41,230 nucleotides of DNA from Steroidobacter sp. (GTDB lineage Bacteria; Pseudomonadota; Gammaproteobacteria; Steroidobacterales; Steroidobacteraceae): positions 1 to 41,230 of the forward strand of contig JAICPY010000029.1 of the NCBI GenBank assembly GCA_025929585.1. The letters run 5' to 3'. Within the stretch, counting starts at the first letter, position 1; each line of letters opens with the position of its first letter. Made by a program: the position numbers and the translations under genes. The notes below the pieces were generated by a model that was not told where the DNA came from, did no database searches, and worked only from the letters and a program-made list of their open reading frames with translations. This document shows, piece after piece, positions 16,532 through 24,811 of this stretch.

Positions 16532-16860
16532 AACGGGTGAGCTGGTCGGGATCATGACAGCCGTGAAGGTCCGCGATTCCTAAACTCGTTGTCGCAGCAT
16601 GTCCGCGAACTCGTGAGGTTTTGGGGCTGCAGAATACGGACTTGCGAAAACTAGCAGTTCGCGCAAAGGCGATCCGTCGCGGCGCAACTCACCTGGCTTG
16701 CCAAGATCCCGCTACATGGTGAGTGCGCGTTCTGCGATGCGGTGTACGGGCAGAAAAAATGAGTCGGGCCTCTGCGTGTATCGAAAGACCGCGTTGAAGC
16801 GCATGGCGAAGCCATAAACTCCGGTCCTCTTTCTTAGGTCCAACGAGAAGGAGGCGTAAG
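16532..16860. other. Intergenic region with a gene remnant
   Basis: About 330 bp without an intact gene. It contains the alpha/beta hydrolase 3'-end remnant at 16573-16622 and probably the promoter of the methyltransferase gene. The rest shows no recognisable coding or repeat structure. Confidence 0.45.
16573..16622 (-). pseudogene. Remnant of an alpha/beta hydrolase gene (3' end only)
   Basis: The minus strand reads PKPHEFADMLRQRV then TAG. This aligns with the last residues of the hydrolase at 10465-11208 (SKPRELADILQQQV then TAG). Nucleotide identity is high over about 50 bp, and most differences fall at third codon positions. That suggests a diverged gene copy rather than a recent duplicate. 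Similarity stops abruptly near 16625, and no other part of the gene was found nearby. Confidence 0.6.
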
Positions 16861-17583
16861 ATGAATGTGTTCCTTTCTATGGTTGCAAGGTCCGCTGTCT
16901 CGGCGGGAGCCGCGATGCTGGTGTGCACCTGCGTTATCGCTGCTGAGAGCGTGGCGCCGGGCATAAATGACCGGTACGCCACCGAAGAAGGACGCGAGGC
17001 GGCGGTGGAGATCTTCGAAGGCGAGGATCGCAACACGTATCAGAGGCCGGAGGAGATCATCCGGCAGCTACAACTCGAGCATGGCGATGCAGCTTGCGAG
17101 ATCGGTGCTGGCACCGGTTACTTCACCACGTACCTCGCTCGAGCTGTCGGACCGAGCGGCAGAGTCTATGCGGAGGATCCACAGAAGGAGTTTGTGCAAA
17201 GCATCGAAGACAAGATCGAACGTGGATCCGGGCTGGACAATGTCGTCCCGGTCGTGGGTTCCTACGTCGATACGAACCTTCCGGATGGCGCTTGCGATGT
17301 CGCGATCGTGCTCGACGCCTATCATCATTTCGAATGGCCGGCCCCGATGCTCGATGCAATGGCGAAGGATATGAAATCCGATGGCCGCCTCGTGATCATC
17401 GATTTCTATCGCAAGCAGAATCCGCTGTTCGATCGAGTCGGAATCGATGCGAAAAAACATCTGCGCCTCGACCGAGACGAGGTGATCGCCGAGATCGAGA
17501 AACACGGGTGGCAATATGTCGAGTCACGTGCTTTTCTCCCGTACCAGTACTTCCTCGTCTTCACGCCACCTCAAAGTCCTTGA
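16861..17583 (+). CDS. Class I SAM-dependent methyltransferase with signal peptide
   Basis: A 240-residue protein. Residues 1-28 look like a Sec signal peptide (SAVSAGAAMLVCTCVIAA). The rest is a class I (Rossmann) methyltransferase. Motif I is CEIGAGTGYFTTYLA (from Cys79-Glu80), the acidic residue after the next strand lies in RVYAEDPQ, and DVAIVLDAYHHFEWP is the motif IV region. DMKSDGRLVIIDFY and a C-terminal VFTPP strand complete the fold. The expected reaction is methyl transfer from S-adenosylmethionine to an unknown acceptor. Export would be unusual because SAM is cytosolic; related proteins with leader peptides do occur. The start is very well supported by GAGAAGGAGGCGTAAG. It is followed by a REP-like palindrome and the convergent arginase-fold gene. 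Confidence 0.9.
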   Translation: MNVFLSMVARSAVSAGAAMLVCTCVIAAESVAPGINDRYATEEGREAAVEIFEGEDRNTYQRPEEIIRQLQLEHGDAACEIGAGTGYFTTYLARAVGPSGRVYAEDPQKEFVQSIEDKIERGSGLDNVVPVVGSYVDTNLPDGACDVAIVLDAYHHFEWPAPMLDAMAKDMKSDGRLVIIDFYRKQNPLFDRVGIDAKKHLRLDRDEVIAEIEKHGWQYVESRAFLPYQYFLVFTPPQSP

Positions 17584-17696
17584 CCGGCGCAATGCGGGTC
17601 GCTAGCTGCGCTGCGCTCAGCTCATCTCAAGGCGCTTCGCGCGTGGACTCTGAAGGAGTTGGCGGGAGATTAGGACTGCTTGTACGACAGCGCGGG

Positions 17697-17753
17697 GTTA
17701 GCGGGACATTCCTCGCGGACGCTGCTCAGACAAGGAGTGTCCCCCCAACTAAC
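17697..17753. repeat. Imperfect palindrome, REP/RAYT-type element
   Basis: The left arm is GTTAGCGGGACATTCC (17697-17712). The right arm is GGAGTGTCCCCCCAACTAAC (17734-17753). The arms pair at GTTAG/CTAAC and at GGGACA-TCC/GGA-TGTCCC. The element sits exactly between two convergent genes and its right arm contains the stop codon of the arginase-fold gene. Palindromes with GGGGACACTCC arms are known as dispersed repeats mobilised by REP-associated transposases. No such transposase is in the window. Confidence 0.6.
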
Positions 17754-18687
17754 GTGGAAAGCGGAAGGCTGCTGCGATAGCTTCGCAGAGCGCTCCAACG
17801 AACGTGCGGAGTGTCGAGCCGTCTTTTGCGCCATGGTCTGGATTCAACTCGCAGATGGTAAGCGCACTCCAGTTGGGCGCAGTCAGCAGCACCCTCAATG
17901 CCGCAACGAGCTCGTCGAACTTCAACCCCACGTGACGACGTGTATTCTCGGCAAGTGGCATGTCGACGAAATCGAGAACGTCGACGTCGAGATGAATGAG
18001 CAGACGCTCGAACTTGCATCCCCATTCCTCGATCACTTTTTGTGCTGCCATCGCAGGGTCTGGCACCACTTGCGCCAACGGAATGCTTTCGATGCCCAGC
18101 TCGCGAATGAGCTGCCTTTCGAAGGGTTCGACGTTGTCTATCGCAAAGTAGAACAGCTGCTCAGGTCGAAGAAGTGGTGTGCGCGATCCACACTCCACGA
18201 TTTGCGGGACGGTGTCTGGAACCCCGAGCATGTGAGCGACTCCCATCCAATCGAGCGCTCCATCGGTGGTGCTCATCGGAGTGTTGAGGTCGGTGTCCAG
18301 ATCGATATAGAGCAAACCGACATCCTCGCTCGACCGGAGTGCGCCAGCGACGGTTCCCAGCTCGACGGTGCAATCGCCTCCGAGCACCAACGCTGTGCTG
18401 CCGCTGCGAAGTGCTTTCTCGACGAGTGTGGCTGTACTACGCGCGGTGCGAACGACCGTGGCCGCATTCATCGCGCGCGGGTTGTTCCTATCCGCCTGCC
18501 AGCGAAAGCTCTCTACGTCGCCCAGATCGTGCACGTCGATACCGTGATCACGAAGGCGCTCCGAAAGGCCGGCTTCGCGCAGCGCCGTGGGAGCGCGTTC
18601 CTGTCCAGGTGCATACGCACCCGCGCTGCTCGGTGCGCCGATGAGAGACAAGGAACGACGTCTTCGATCAGTGATTTGTTGTTCCAT
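17749..18687 (-). CDS. Arginase/agmatinase-fold protein with altered metal ligands
   Basis: A 312-residue ureohydrolase-fold protein; true members are Mn2+ enzymes that split guanidino groups. Three signature regions are recognisable. VLGGDCTVELG (Cys106) replaces GGDH. YIDLDTDLNTP (Asp129, Asp131, Asp133) replaces DAHxD. HLDVDVLDF (Asp234, Asp236, Asp239) is intact. Thus both usual histidine ligands are missing. GGDC is known in a subgroup of the family; the Asp in place of the second His is less expected. Arginase or agmatinase activity should not be assumed. The ATG at 18687 is chosen for its upstream GGAAG and normal length. The frame continues upstream to a TTG at 18813 and includes another ATG at 18717. 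Confidence 0.88.
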   Translation of the reverse strand: MEQQITDRRRRSLSLIGAPSSAGAYAPGQERAPTALREAGLSERLRDHGIDVHDLGDVESFRWQADRNNPRAMNAATVVRTARSTATLVEKALRSGSTALVLGGDCTVELGTVAGALRSSEDVGLLYIDLDTDLNTPMSTTDGALDWMGVAHMLGVPDTVPQIVECGSRTPLLRPEQLFYFAIDNVEPFERQLIRELGIESIPLAQVVPDPAMAAQKVIEEWGCKFERLLIHLDVDVLDFVDMPLAENTRRHVGLKFDELVAALRVLLTAPNWSALTICELNPDHGAKDGSTLRTFVGALCEAIAAAFRFPR

Positions 18688-18956
18688 TGCATTGCTTCCA
18701 ATGCCGCTGCTCATGCATGCGAGTCCATCGCGCAGAGGTGCAGCCTTGTATTCCCGAATCGTCGCTGTTGCATGAGAGCCTCCTAGAAGCGCGCTGCAAT
18801 CAATTTGAATCAACCTCGTACCGGGTTGCCGAGCGCAACACCTTCAGCCGGTCGATGCAAGACGGAATAGTGCTGACGCGGCAACTGGCTGAACGATCAA
18901 ACGTTGCATAACTACCGAAATGCGCCGGGCTGCAGCGACTCGCTAGAATTCAGGTC

Positions 18957-19496
18957 ATGACGAACACCAATCCCCAGATCACCATTCGCCGTGCGACACC
19001 GAAGGATGCTTCGATACTTGCCGCCTTGGGTGCCGCGACATTCACCGAAACATTCGGTCATCTATATCCGCCCGAGGACCTGCAGACCTTCTTAGTCGGA
19101 TCTCACTCGGTGGGCGCATGGACTCACACCCTCGAGGATGCGCAACGCGCCGTTTGGGTCGCCACGCTTGCGGACGGCGCGCCGATCGGTTTCATCGTAG
19201 TCGGCGTGTGCAAGTTGCCTATCGAGCAATTTTCACGCGCTGGCGAGCCGAGCGCCGGAGAGGTTCAGCAACTCTATGTGCTCGCGCAGTATCACAACCT
19301 GCGCCTCGGCTCGCGCCTCATGGATCTCGGACTTGAATGGCTCGAAGCGCAAGACCGAACGCCGCTGTACATCGGCGTGTGGTCGGAGAATTTCGGTGCT
19401 CAACGCTTCTACGGTCGCTACGGGTTCAAGAAGGTGGGCGAGTATGGGTTTCCGGTCGGTGGCACCGTCGATCGTGAGTTCATTCTGAAGCGGTGA
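18957..19496 (+). CDS. GNAT-family N-acetyltransferase
   Basis: A 179-residue acetyltransferase. ITIRRATPKDASILAAL is the typical first strand and helix. VQQLYVLAQYHNLRLGSRLM (about 103-122) is motif A with the CoA-binding loop. LYIGVWSENFGAQRFYGRYG is the motif B end, and VDREFILKR closes the fold. The pattern TFTETFGHLYPPEDL resembles spermidine acetyltransferase-like members, but the acceptor is not predictable. The start codon ATG follows TTCAGGTC. It is divergent from the arginase-fold gene. If that protein handles amines or guanidines the two could share a pathway, though nothing else supports this. Confidence 0.93.
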   Translation: MTNTNPQITIRRATPKDASILAALGAATFTETFGHLYPPEDLQTFLVGSHSVGAWTHTLEDAQRAVWVATLADGAPIGFIVVGVCKLPIEQFSRAGEPSAGEVQQLYVLAQYHNLRLGSRLMDLGLEWLEAQDRTPLYIGVWSENFGAQRFYGRYGFKKVGEYGFPVGGTVDREFILKR

Positions 19497-19831
19497 TCTC
19501 AGATTCAGCTCACAGCACAGCCGAGCACCGAACGATCTCTACAGTGGGTAGGGCATCCAAGATGAGTGGGATGCGCAAGATCGTCGAAGCTCTGCACTGC
19601 CGTGGTAATGGCCAATTCGGCACACCAAGCCATACCTCATCTACGGACGCTTCTCGCGGCAACATGTCGGATTGAGCACATACCGCACGTCCTCCTTGGT
19701 GTTGCTGCCGCGTGCAACCTTCCGATGATTGGCGGCGTCCCAAATGACGGGGCAAGCAATCAATGCGCGCGTTCGCGTGCATGAATTCCTTTCTGCTCAA
19801 ATTTCGTGCTGTAGCCTTAATGAGGATAGTA
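19497..19831. other. Intergenic region upstream of the S33-type hydrolase
   Basis: About 335 bp with no credible gene on either strand. A weak stem, GCATCC and GGATGC, separated by 11 bp, lies about 55 bp after the GNAT stop and could act in 3'-end formation; it lacks a T-run. Confidence 0.35.
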
Positions 19832-20917
19832 ATGATCGAGATCCGCGCACTTACATGGATTGCATCCGCTTGCCTGCTCGCACTACCGCTATCGAGTTCC
19901 GGCTCCGACGCAACTCCAAACGACGTCTTTCGAGACATCCGCAAGATCACCGCCGAGGAGGGCATCGAACGAGAAGAGCGTGTCGTGATCGGTGGAATTC
20001 CCCAGTGGATTTCGATCCGATCTCGTGATCGGCGCGCGCCGATCTTGCTCATCCTTCACGGAGGGCCTGGCTTTACCCTCTCCCCCGTCAGCCACTACTA
20101 CATGCGCGATTGGGAAGAGTTCTTCACAGTCGTGCAGTGGGACCAGCGTGGCGCTGGCAAGACTTATCGCAGCGAAGAGGCGGAAGCTCTTGCGCGCACG
20201 ATGACGATCGACCGTTTGGTGCTCGACACGGAAGAGCTGATCGAACATCTACGCAAGCAATTCAAACGCGATCGAATTGTGTTGATGGCGCATTCCTTCG
20301 GAACCATCCTCGGCGTGAAGCTCGCGCAAAAGCGTCCGGACTTGCTCTACGCCTATGTAGGCATGGGGCAGTTTGTCGATTTCATGCGTGGCGAAGCACT
20401 CGGATATCAGGCGACATTGGCTGATGCACGCGCAGAGAAGAACGAGGAAGCCATCAAGGAACTGGAATCGATCGCACCGTTTCCGGATCCCGAGCATCCG
20501 AAGCGCAATCTGGAGAACCTTTCGGCCGAGCGCCGCTGGCTTGCCCACTATGGCGGTTACTTCCACGGTGGTGGCACGGGTAATCACTATGCGGTGGCTC
20601 AGCTTAGCCCAATGCACAGTGCCGCTGATCTGAAGATTCGGCAGGAAGCTCATGACTTCAGTGTGCTGGCACTGTGGGACGAAATCGGACGGCTCAATCT
20701 GAGCGACGACATCAAGTTCGAGGTTCCTATCCTCATCATGCAAGGCCGCCACGACCGCGGTACTTCGTCCGCGCTGGTGGAGGAGTGGTATGCAGCCGTG
20801 AATGCTCCTCACAAGAAGCTCATCTGGTTCGATGATTCGTCGCACATGGTGTACGAGGAGGAGCCTGGAAAACTGCTCGTCGCGCTCGTCAACGACGTGC
20901 TGCCCTTGACGAGGTAG
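19832..20917 (+). CDS. Exported alpha/beta hydrolase, proline iminopeptidase (S33) type
   Basis: A 361-residue protein with a signal peptide at the N-terminus (IEIRALTWIASACLLALPLS). The S33 pattern is complete. LILHGGPGF (residues 74-81) is the oxyanion region. QWDQRGAGKTY is typical of prolyl iminopeptidases. MAHSFGTILG carries the nucleophile Ser155, with Ala where most have Gly. IMQGRHDRGT holds the acid and DDSSHMVYEE the histidine. It may cleave N-terminal proline or act as a general esterase or epoxide hydrolase outside the cytoplasm. The start at 19832 is preferred because GAGGATAG precedes it; the frame also has ATGs at 19763, 19781 and 19820. A dispersed repeat begins four bases after the stop codon. 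Confidence 0.9.
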   Translation: MIEIRALTWIASACLLALPLSSSGSDATPNDVFRDIRKITAEEGIEREERVVIGGIPQWISIRSRDRRAPILLILHGGPGFTLSPVSHYYMRDWEEFFTVVQWDQRGAGKTYRSEEAEALARTMTIDRLVLDTEELIEHLRKQFKRDRIVLMAHSFGTILGVKLAQKRPDLLYAYVGMGQFVDFMRGEALGYQATLADARAEKNEEAIKELESIAPFPDPEHPKRNLENLSAERRWLAHYGGYFHGGGTGNHYAVAQLSPMHSAADLKIRQEAHDFSVLALWDEIGRLNLSDDIKFEVPILIMQGRHDRGTSSALVEEWYAAVNAPHKKLIWFDDSSHMVYEEEPGKLLVALVNDVLPLTR

Positions 20918-20921
20918 CAGC

Positions 20922-20962
20922 AGCGGATAAGGGGACATTCTGCTGGTTTTGCAAGTTCGGCA
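20922..20962 (+). repeat. Dispersed repeat, copy A
   Basis: 41 bp starting AGCGGATAAGGGGACATTC and ending GTTCGGCA. It matches copy B at 26638-26678 at 33 of 41 positions without gaps, and part of it recurs at 11554-11579. It begins just after the hydrolase stop codon. It is probably a degenerate end or fragment of an insertion or MITE-like element. Confidence 0.5.
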
Positions 20963-21116
20963 CCGAGATCGTCCGCGCTTCGCGTAGACTCTTCACCGGG
21001 GATAGGTACGCTGGCGCTCGACGCCAAAGCTTGACCAAACAAGAATACGCTCTGGCAGTTTTCCCCGAATACTTTGTCCGGACCAACCGCTTGCATACGA
21101 CATAGGGAGACGTTTC

Positions 21117-21644
21117 ATGATGCGGAGAATTTTTGTGATGGCGCTGGTGATGACGCTTGCGTCCTGCGGCCAGCCATCAGGCACAACCGATGCGGCGAAG
21201 GTGTCATCGGATGTAACACCTCCGTCGGCGGCTTCCGCTGGCGATCCTTGCACGCTGATCGCAGATCCGGCCGAAGTATTTGGACGTCCCGTGACGGCGA
21301 ACAAAGCGATGATGCCTAACAAGACGAATACCTGCGAATGGCGAGGCGCGGACGGCAGTTTCTGCGGAAGCCTCGTCGTGTTTGGACCGGGCTGGAATGA
21401 AGTTGAGAACATTCCGCTTAACTATGAGGGAATGGTGACCTCGCTTGGCGCATTCGGCCAGACGAAGGAGATTGCCGGTCTCGGCGAGGAGGCTAGAGGA
21501 GTGGACGGCGGCATACTCGGCGCGCAGGTGGCGTTCCGCAAGAACAATGTAGCCGCTCTTGTTGCTTCTGCGTGCGCTAGTGACTCGCTCACGAAAATGG
21601 CGCTCGCGGAAAGAGCGGCAGCCGCCGTTGCAGAGAAGCTTTAA
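21117..21644 (+). CDS. Lipoprotein, DUF3558-like
   Basis: A 175-residue protein with a lipoprotein signal: RRIFVMALVMTLASC, lipobox LASC, Cys17 as lipid attachment site. A Ser/Thr/Pro/Ala-rich linker follows. A small domain then begins DPCTLIADPAEVFGRPV. That start, the paired cysteines (NTCEWRG, SFCGSL) and a late Cys in VASACASDS resemble DUF3558-type lipoprotein domains, though the match is loose. It is expected to sit in the periplasm, anchored to a membrane; since no Asp follows Cys17, outer-membrane sorting is likely. The start has a good ribosome site (TAGGGAGACG). Function unknown. It ends at a strong hairpin shared with the convergent HAF-repeat gene. Confidence 0.85.
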   Translation: MMRRIFVMALVMTLASCGQPSGTTDAAKVSSDVTPPSAASAGDPCTLIADPAEVFGRPVTANKAMMPNKTNTCEWRGADGSFCGSLVVFGPGWNEVENIPLNYEGMVTSLGAFGQTKEIAGLGEEARGVDGGILGAQVAFRKNNVAALVASACASDSLTKMALAERAAAAVAEKL

Positions 21645-21669
21645 CGGAGGCTTTCCGCTCTAGTCGAGG

Positions 21670-21698
21670 GATGGCACCGAGAATCCCTCGGTGCCATC
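21670..21698. terminator. Strong hairpin between convergent genes
   Basis: A perfect 12-bp stem, GATGGCACCGAG and CTCGGTGCCATC, with loop AATCC. It lies 26 bp after the lipoprotein gene and about 120 bp beyond the end of the HAF-repeat gene. No long T-run follows on either strand, so it may stabilise transcripts or act as a weak bidirectional terminator. Confidence 0.65.
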
Positions 21699-21817
21699 AC
21701 AAACATGTTGGTGTACTAACGATTCACTGCAGGGCGTTCATAGCTGATGCATCCGGTGAACCACGCGTCCTTCTCTGGCGAGAACGACGCGCGTCCAACG
21801 TGGGGTCCTGCTCGGCT

Positions 21818-22912
21818 TTATCGCAGAGGTGTCAATAAGTACGTGCTATTCGAAAAAGGCTCATTACGCGAATCCGTTCCGTTGGCGACGATCACGCCTC
21901 GATCGTTGATCAAATATGCTGAGACGAGATGTACGAACGGTTTCAAGGGATCGTCATCGGCGATCACTGTATTGAGATCCACCGGATCACCGCGGCACGG
22001 CCAAAGGGTCGCCACGAACGGCTCATCACCAGTAATGTAACTAGTCCCCACGATTGCATGACGATTGTTAATGTCGGAGGCGATGGTGCTCACGAAACCG
22101 CTGGGCGGGCGCAGCTCAGAGGCTTGTCCGTCGCGCCAGAGGTATCCGGCAACGCGCCCCGGGAACTCTGCGGTGCCGACAACCGCGCCGCGATTATTGA
22201 TGGCATCGACGTTACCGGCCGTGGCGCCCGACGGCAACTGAATCTGCATGACCGTTCCATGCTCCCAAAGAACGGGGATCGGGCCAGCCGGACCCCACGC
22301 ACTGCCGACAACCATTCCGCGGTCATTGAGCCTGACCGGGGATTCTGTGCCTTCGAACCCAGGCAGCGGCTCCAGCCGGGTGAGCTCACCGTTTCGCCAC
22401 ACAAAAAAGCTCGAAACACCCTGTGGGCCTAGCGAGGAGATCAGAACCTCTCGCCGATTGTTGATATCGATGGCTATCTCTACAACCTGGCCCGGAATCG
22501 TTTCGATTCGGGTGATCTTTCCGCGCCGCCATAGAAAGCTTCGCAACTGAGATTGGGCATCCTCGTAGAGACCGACCACCTCGGTACGGTCATTGATCGC
22601 GAACGCCGACTGGGTGTTATCCGGCACCGGATCCAGATCGTGTAGCTCGCCGTCACGCCAGATGAATCCACCGGCTTGGCGCAGATCGATGAAGCGAAAG
22701 CCGACAACCTCGTTCCGATTGTTGATATCAGCGAAGTTGAATCCGGTGGAAAAGGTGCCTGTCCCGAGATGCGTCAGCCGATAAGTCGTCTGCTGCGCGA
22801 TCGCCGTGGCGCTCCCTGCGAGTAACGTGAGTGTTGCGACAAAAGGCAACCAGATACGACGTGTGATATGACTTCCTTCCAAGGTTAGGTGCGAGCTGAG
22901 AGCGCTATTCAT
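21818..22912 (-). CDS. Exported HAF-repeat protein
   Basis: A 364-residue exported protein of the HAF extracellular repeat family. The N-terminus has a polar lead and a hydrophobic core (LPFVATLTLLAGSATAIAQQ). About seven repeats follow, each with a conserved loop: DINNRNEVVG, AINDRTEVVG, DINNRREVLI, RLNDRGMVVG, AINNRGAVVG, DINNRHAIVG, LINDRGVIVA. Most repeats are followed by a strand like FIWRDGELHDL. The repeats probably form a beta-propeller-like solenoid; their function is unknown. The ATG at 22912 has AGAGGAGCAGG ahead of it. The frame continues 37 codons further upstream to 23023, but that would bury the signal peptide. Confidence 0.88.
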   Translation of the reverse strand: MNSALSSHLTLEGSHITRRIWLPFVATLTLLAGSATAIAQQTTYRLTHLGTGTFSTGFNFADINNRNEVVGFRFIDLRQAGGFIWRDGELHDLDPVPDNTQSAFAINDRTEVVGLYEDAQSQLRSFLWRRGKITRIETIPGQVVEIAIDINNRREVLISSLGPQGVSSFFVWRNGELTRLEPLPGFEGTESPVRLNDRGMVVGSAWGPAGPIPVLWEHGTVMQIQLPSGATAGNVDAINNRGAVVGTAEFPGRVAGYLWRDGQASELRPPSGFVSTIASDINNRHAIVGTSYITGDEPFVATLWPCRGDPVDLNTVIADDDPLKPFVHLVSAYLINDRGVIVANGTDSRNEPFSNSTYLLTPLR

Positions 22913-23316
22913 TCCTGCTCCTCTCGAGATGGCTGAAGCTGTCGGTGCTCGTTGCATTGCTGATACCATCATGTCTATCGATCTGAGCACGACCGATGAA
23001 ATGTGGCGGTTAGTGCGAAGCATATGTAGTTCCCTCCGTTGAATGTAGACGCGTGTATTCCAGCGTCGACGTGGCAGATATCAAGCGCGTGCGGTGAATA
23101 ACCACCACTGTGCTGTGGTGTTCCACTGCGCTCTAAGGACTACAAAAATGTGTGACGAGCCGCACGCATGCATAGCATCAATAGGTGGTGTGAGCTAGGG
23201 GCGAGGAGTCGCTTACTTATGGGCGGTTTCGTCAAACGAGTTGTCGGCCGCCGCATCGCTGAGTCGTCCTAGTAACGGCCCCCCTTCACTCAATCACCTC
23301 GGAGCTGGTCTCAACG
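22913..23316. other. Divergent intergenic region of about 400 bp
   Basis: Between the HAF-repeat gene and a GST gene. No gene seen. A small stem, CACCAC/GTGGTG with a 6-nt loop, lies at 23103-23120. Promoters for both genes must be here or nearby but were not resolved. Confidence 0.35.
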
Positions 23317-23976
23317 ATGTCGCTGATACTTTTCGGTCATCACTTCTCCTCGTATACGCAGAAGGTTCTCATTGCGCTTTACGAGAATGACACTCCGCAT
23401 GACTTTCGTGAGCTTGGGCCGGAAACACCTCAGCACGTCGCTGAGTGGCAACGCCGCTGGCCTATAGTTAAGTTTCCGCTGCTCGTCGACAACGGCCGCA
23501 GTGTTGTGGAGACGAGCATTATTATCGAGTACCTGCAGCTCGTGCATCCTGGTCCGGTGCGGCTGCTGCCGGCCGATCCGCTGAGCGCGCTCGACGTTCG
23601 CTTTCTCGATCGCTTCTTCGATCTGCATGTCATGAATTGGGTACAACACGCGGTGGGCGCTGCGTTGACTGGCGATGCGGTGAAACGCGAAGAAGCACTC
23701 GCGGTCTCGCGGCAGAAACTCGAGCTCGCATATGCCTGGCTTGAAGGCCACCTTGCCGACAGAACTTGGGCTGCGGGTCCGGACTTCACACTTGCCGACT
23801 GCGCCGCCGCGCCCTCGCTGTTCTATGCCGATTGGACGCATCAAATCTCGCATGCCTATCCCGCGACGCGCGCGTATCGAGCCCGATTACTCGCTCGTCC
23901 TTCTTTCGCAAGAGCGGTCGAGGAGGCGCGGTACTTCAGGCCATTCTTTCCTCTCGGAGCGCCGGATCGGGATTGA
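23317..23976 (+). CDS. Glutathione S-transferase family protein
   Basis: A 219-residue GST. The N-terminal thioredoxin-like domain starts LILFGHHFSSYTQKVLIAL, where Ser11/Ser12 or Tyr13 could activate glutathione. The cis-proline is in VKFPLLVD (Pro54), and VVETSIIIEYL (Glu65-Ser67) binds the gamma-glutamyl group. The C-terminal helical domain contains WAAGPDFTLADCAAAPSLFY, the usual N-capping box. It differs in sequence from the GST at 2591, so the two are not recent copies. The likely role is detoxification or thiol transfer in the cytosol. The ribosome site is poor (GGAG 12 bases ahead of ATG). It is convergent with the LytTR regulator gene that ends at 24068. Confidence 0.93.
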   Translation: MSLILFGHHFSSYTQKVLIALYENDTPHDFRELGPETPQHVAEWQRRWPIVKFPLLVDNGRSVVETSIIIEYLQLVHPGPVRLLPADPLSALDVRFLDRFFDLHVMNWVQHAVGAALTGDAVKREEALAVSRQKLELAYAWLEGHLADRTWAAGPDFTLADCAAAPSLFYADWTHQISHAYPATRAYRARLLARPSFARAVEEARYFRPFFPLGAPDRD

Positions 23977-24067
23977 AGTTAGTAAGCAACGCCAGCTATG
24001 TCCGCACGGGACGTGCGTTTTGTTTATACGCGGAGTTCTCGCGTCCCGGCGATGCACCAGTCTTCGT

Positions 24068-24811
24068 TCACAGCGCATCGATCCGAACCTGAAGGCGTTT
24101 GCGAAAGCGTCGGCTCAACCGCAGTCGCGCCTTGGACTTCAATACAACCTCGTACTCGCCCGTGTCTTGCAGCTCCAGCCCGCAGATCCGCTCGACGTTG
24201 ACGATGATCGAGCGGTGAATACGGATGAACTGCTCCTCTCCCAGATCCCGTTCGAGATCCGACAGCGTTCGACGCATGACGTGCGTGTCGCTGCCCACGT
24301 GCAGGCAGGCGTAGTAGCCTGCAGCCTCGATCCAATCGATGTCCGCGACATTTACGAACAGCACCTGGCCTGGACTCTTGATGACGAGTCGCTGCGCAGG
24401 TTGGGATTGTAGCGGCAGGCGATGGGCGAGCCTGTCTTTGACACGATTCAAGGCACGATAGAAGCGTGCGTCGTCGAAGGGTTTCAACAAGTAGTCGAGT
24501 GCGCCTGCCTCGAAGGCACGCAGCGCATACTCATCGTGCGCCGTCACGAAGACGATGGCCGGAGGCAGCTCGCCTCCCAGCAACTCGAGCACGTCGAAGC
24601 CATCGCATTCGGGCATCTGGACGTCGAGAAACACGAGGTCGGGCTTCGATCGTCTGATCTCCTCGACAGCCTCCAGCCCGGACCCAGATTCGGCAATGGA
24701 TCCAATGTCTGGATCCCTGCGGAGCAATACAGTGAGATTGCTTCGCGCCAACGCCTCATCGTCGACGACCAGTACCCGCAGCGGCGCAGAGCGTTTGTCG
24801 AGGGAGACCAT
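24068..24811 (-). CDS. LytTR-family response regulator (pair 1)
   Basis: A 247-residue AlgR/LytR-type regulator. Receiver domain (about 11-125): acidic pocket VVDDEA, phospho-acceptor Asp63 in LVFLDVQMPECDGF, Thr90 in VFVTAHDEYAL and Lys110 in YLLKPF. The C-terminal LytTR DNA-binding domain (about 142-244) has DIDWIEAAGYYACLHV and FIRIHRSIIVNVERI, both family hallmarks. It would be phosphorylated by the adjacent kinase and bind direct-repeat sites; targets are unknown. Its ATG directly follows the kinase stop codon (TGAATG), with GAGGGAAG as ribosome site, so the pair is translationally coupled. Confidence 0.96.
   Translation of the reverse strand: MVSLDKRSAPLRVLVVDDEALARSNLTVLLRRDPDIGSIAESGSGLEAVEEIRRSKPDLVFLDVQMPECDGFDVLELLGGELPPAIVFVTAHDEYALRAFEAGALDYLLKPFDDARFYRALNRVKDRLAHRLPLQSQPAQRLVIKSPGQVLFVNVADIDWIEAAGYYACLHVGSDTHVMRRTLSDLERDLGEEQFIRIHRSIIVNVERICGLELQDTGEYEVVLKSKARLRLSRRFRKRLQVRIDAL

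Noticed and set aside
17680-18786. Plus-strand frame of 368 codons
   Set aside because: It is the antisense shadow of the arginase-fold gene, whose motifs are plain on the minus strand.
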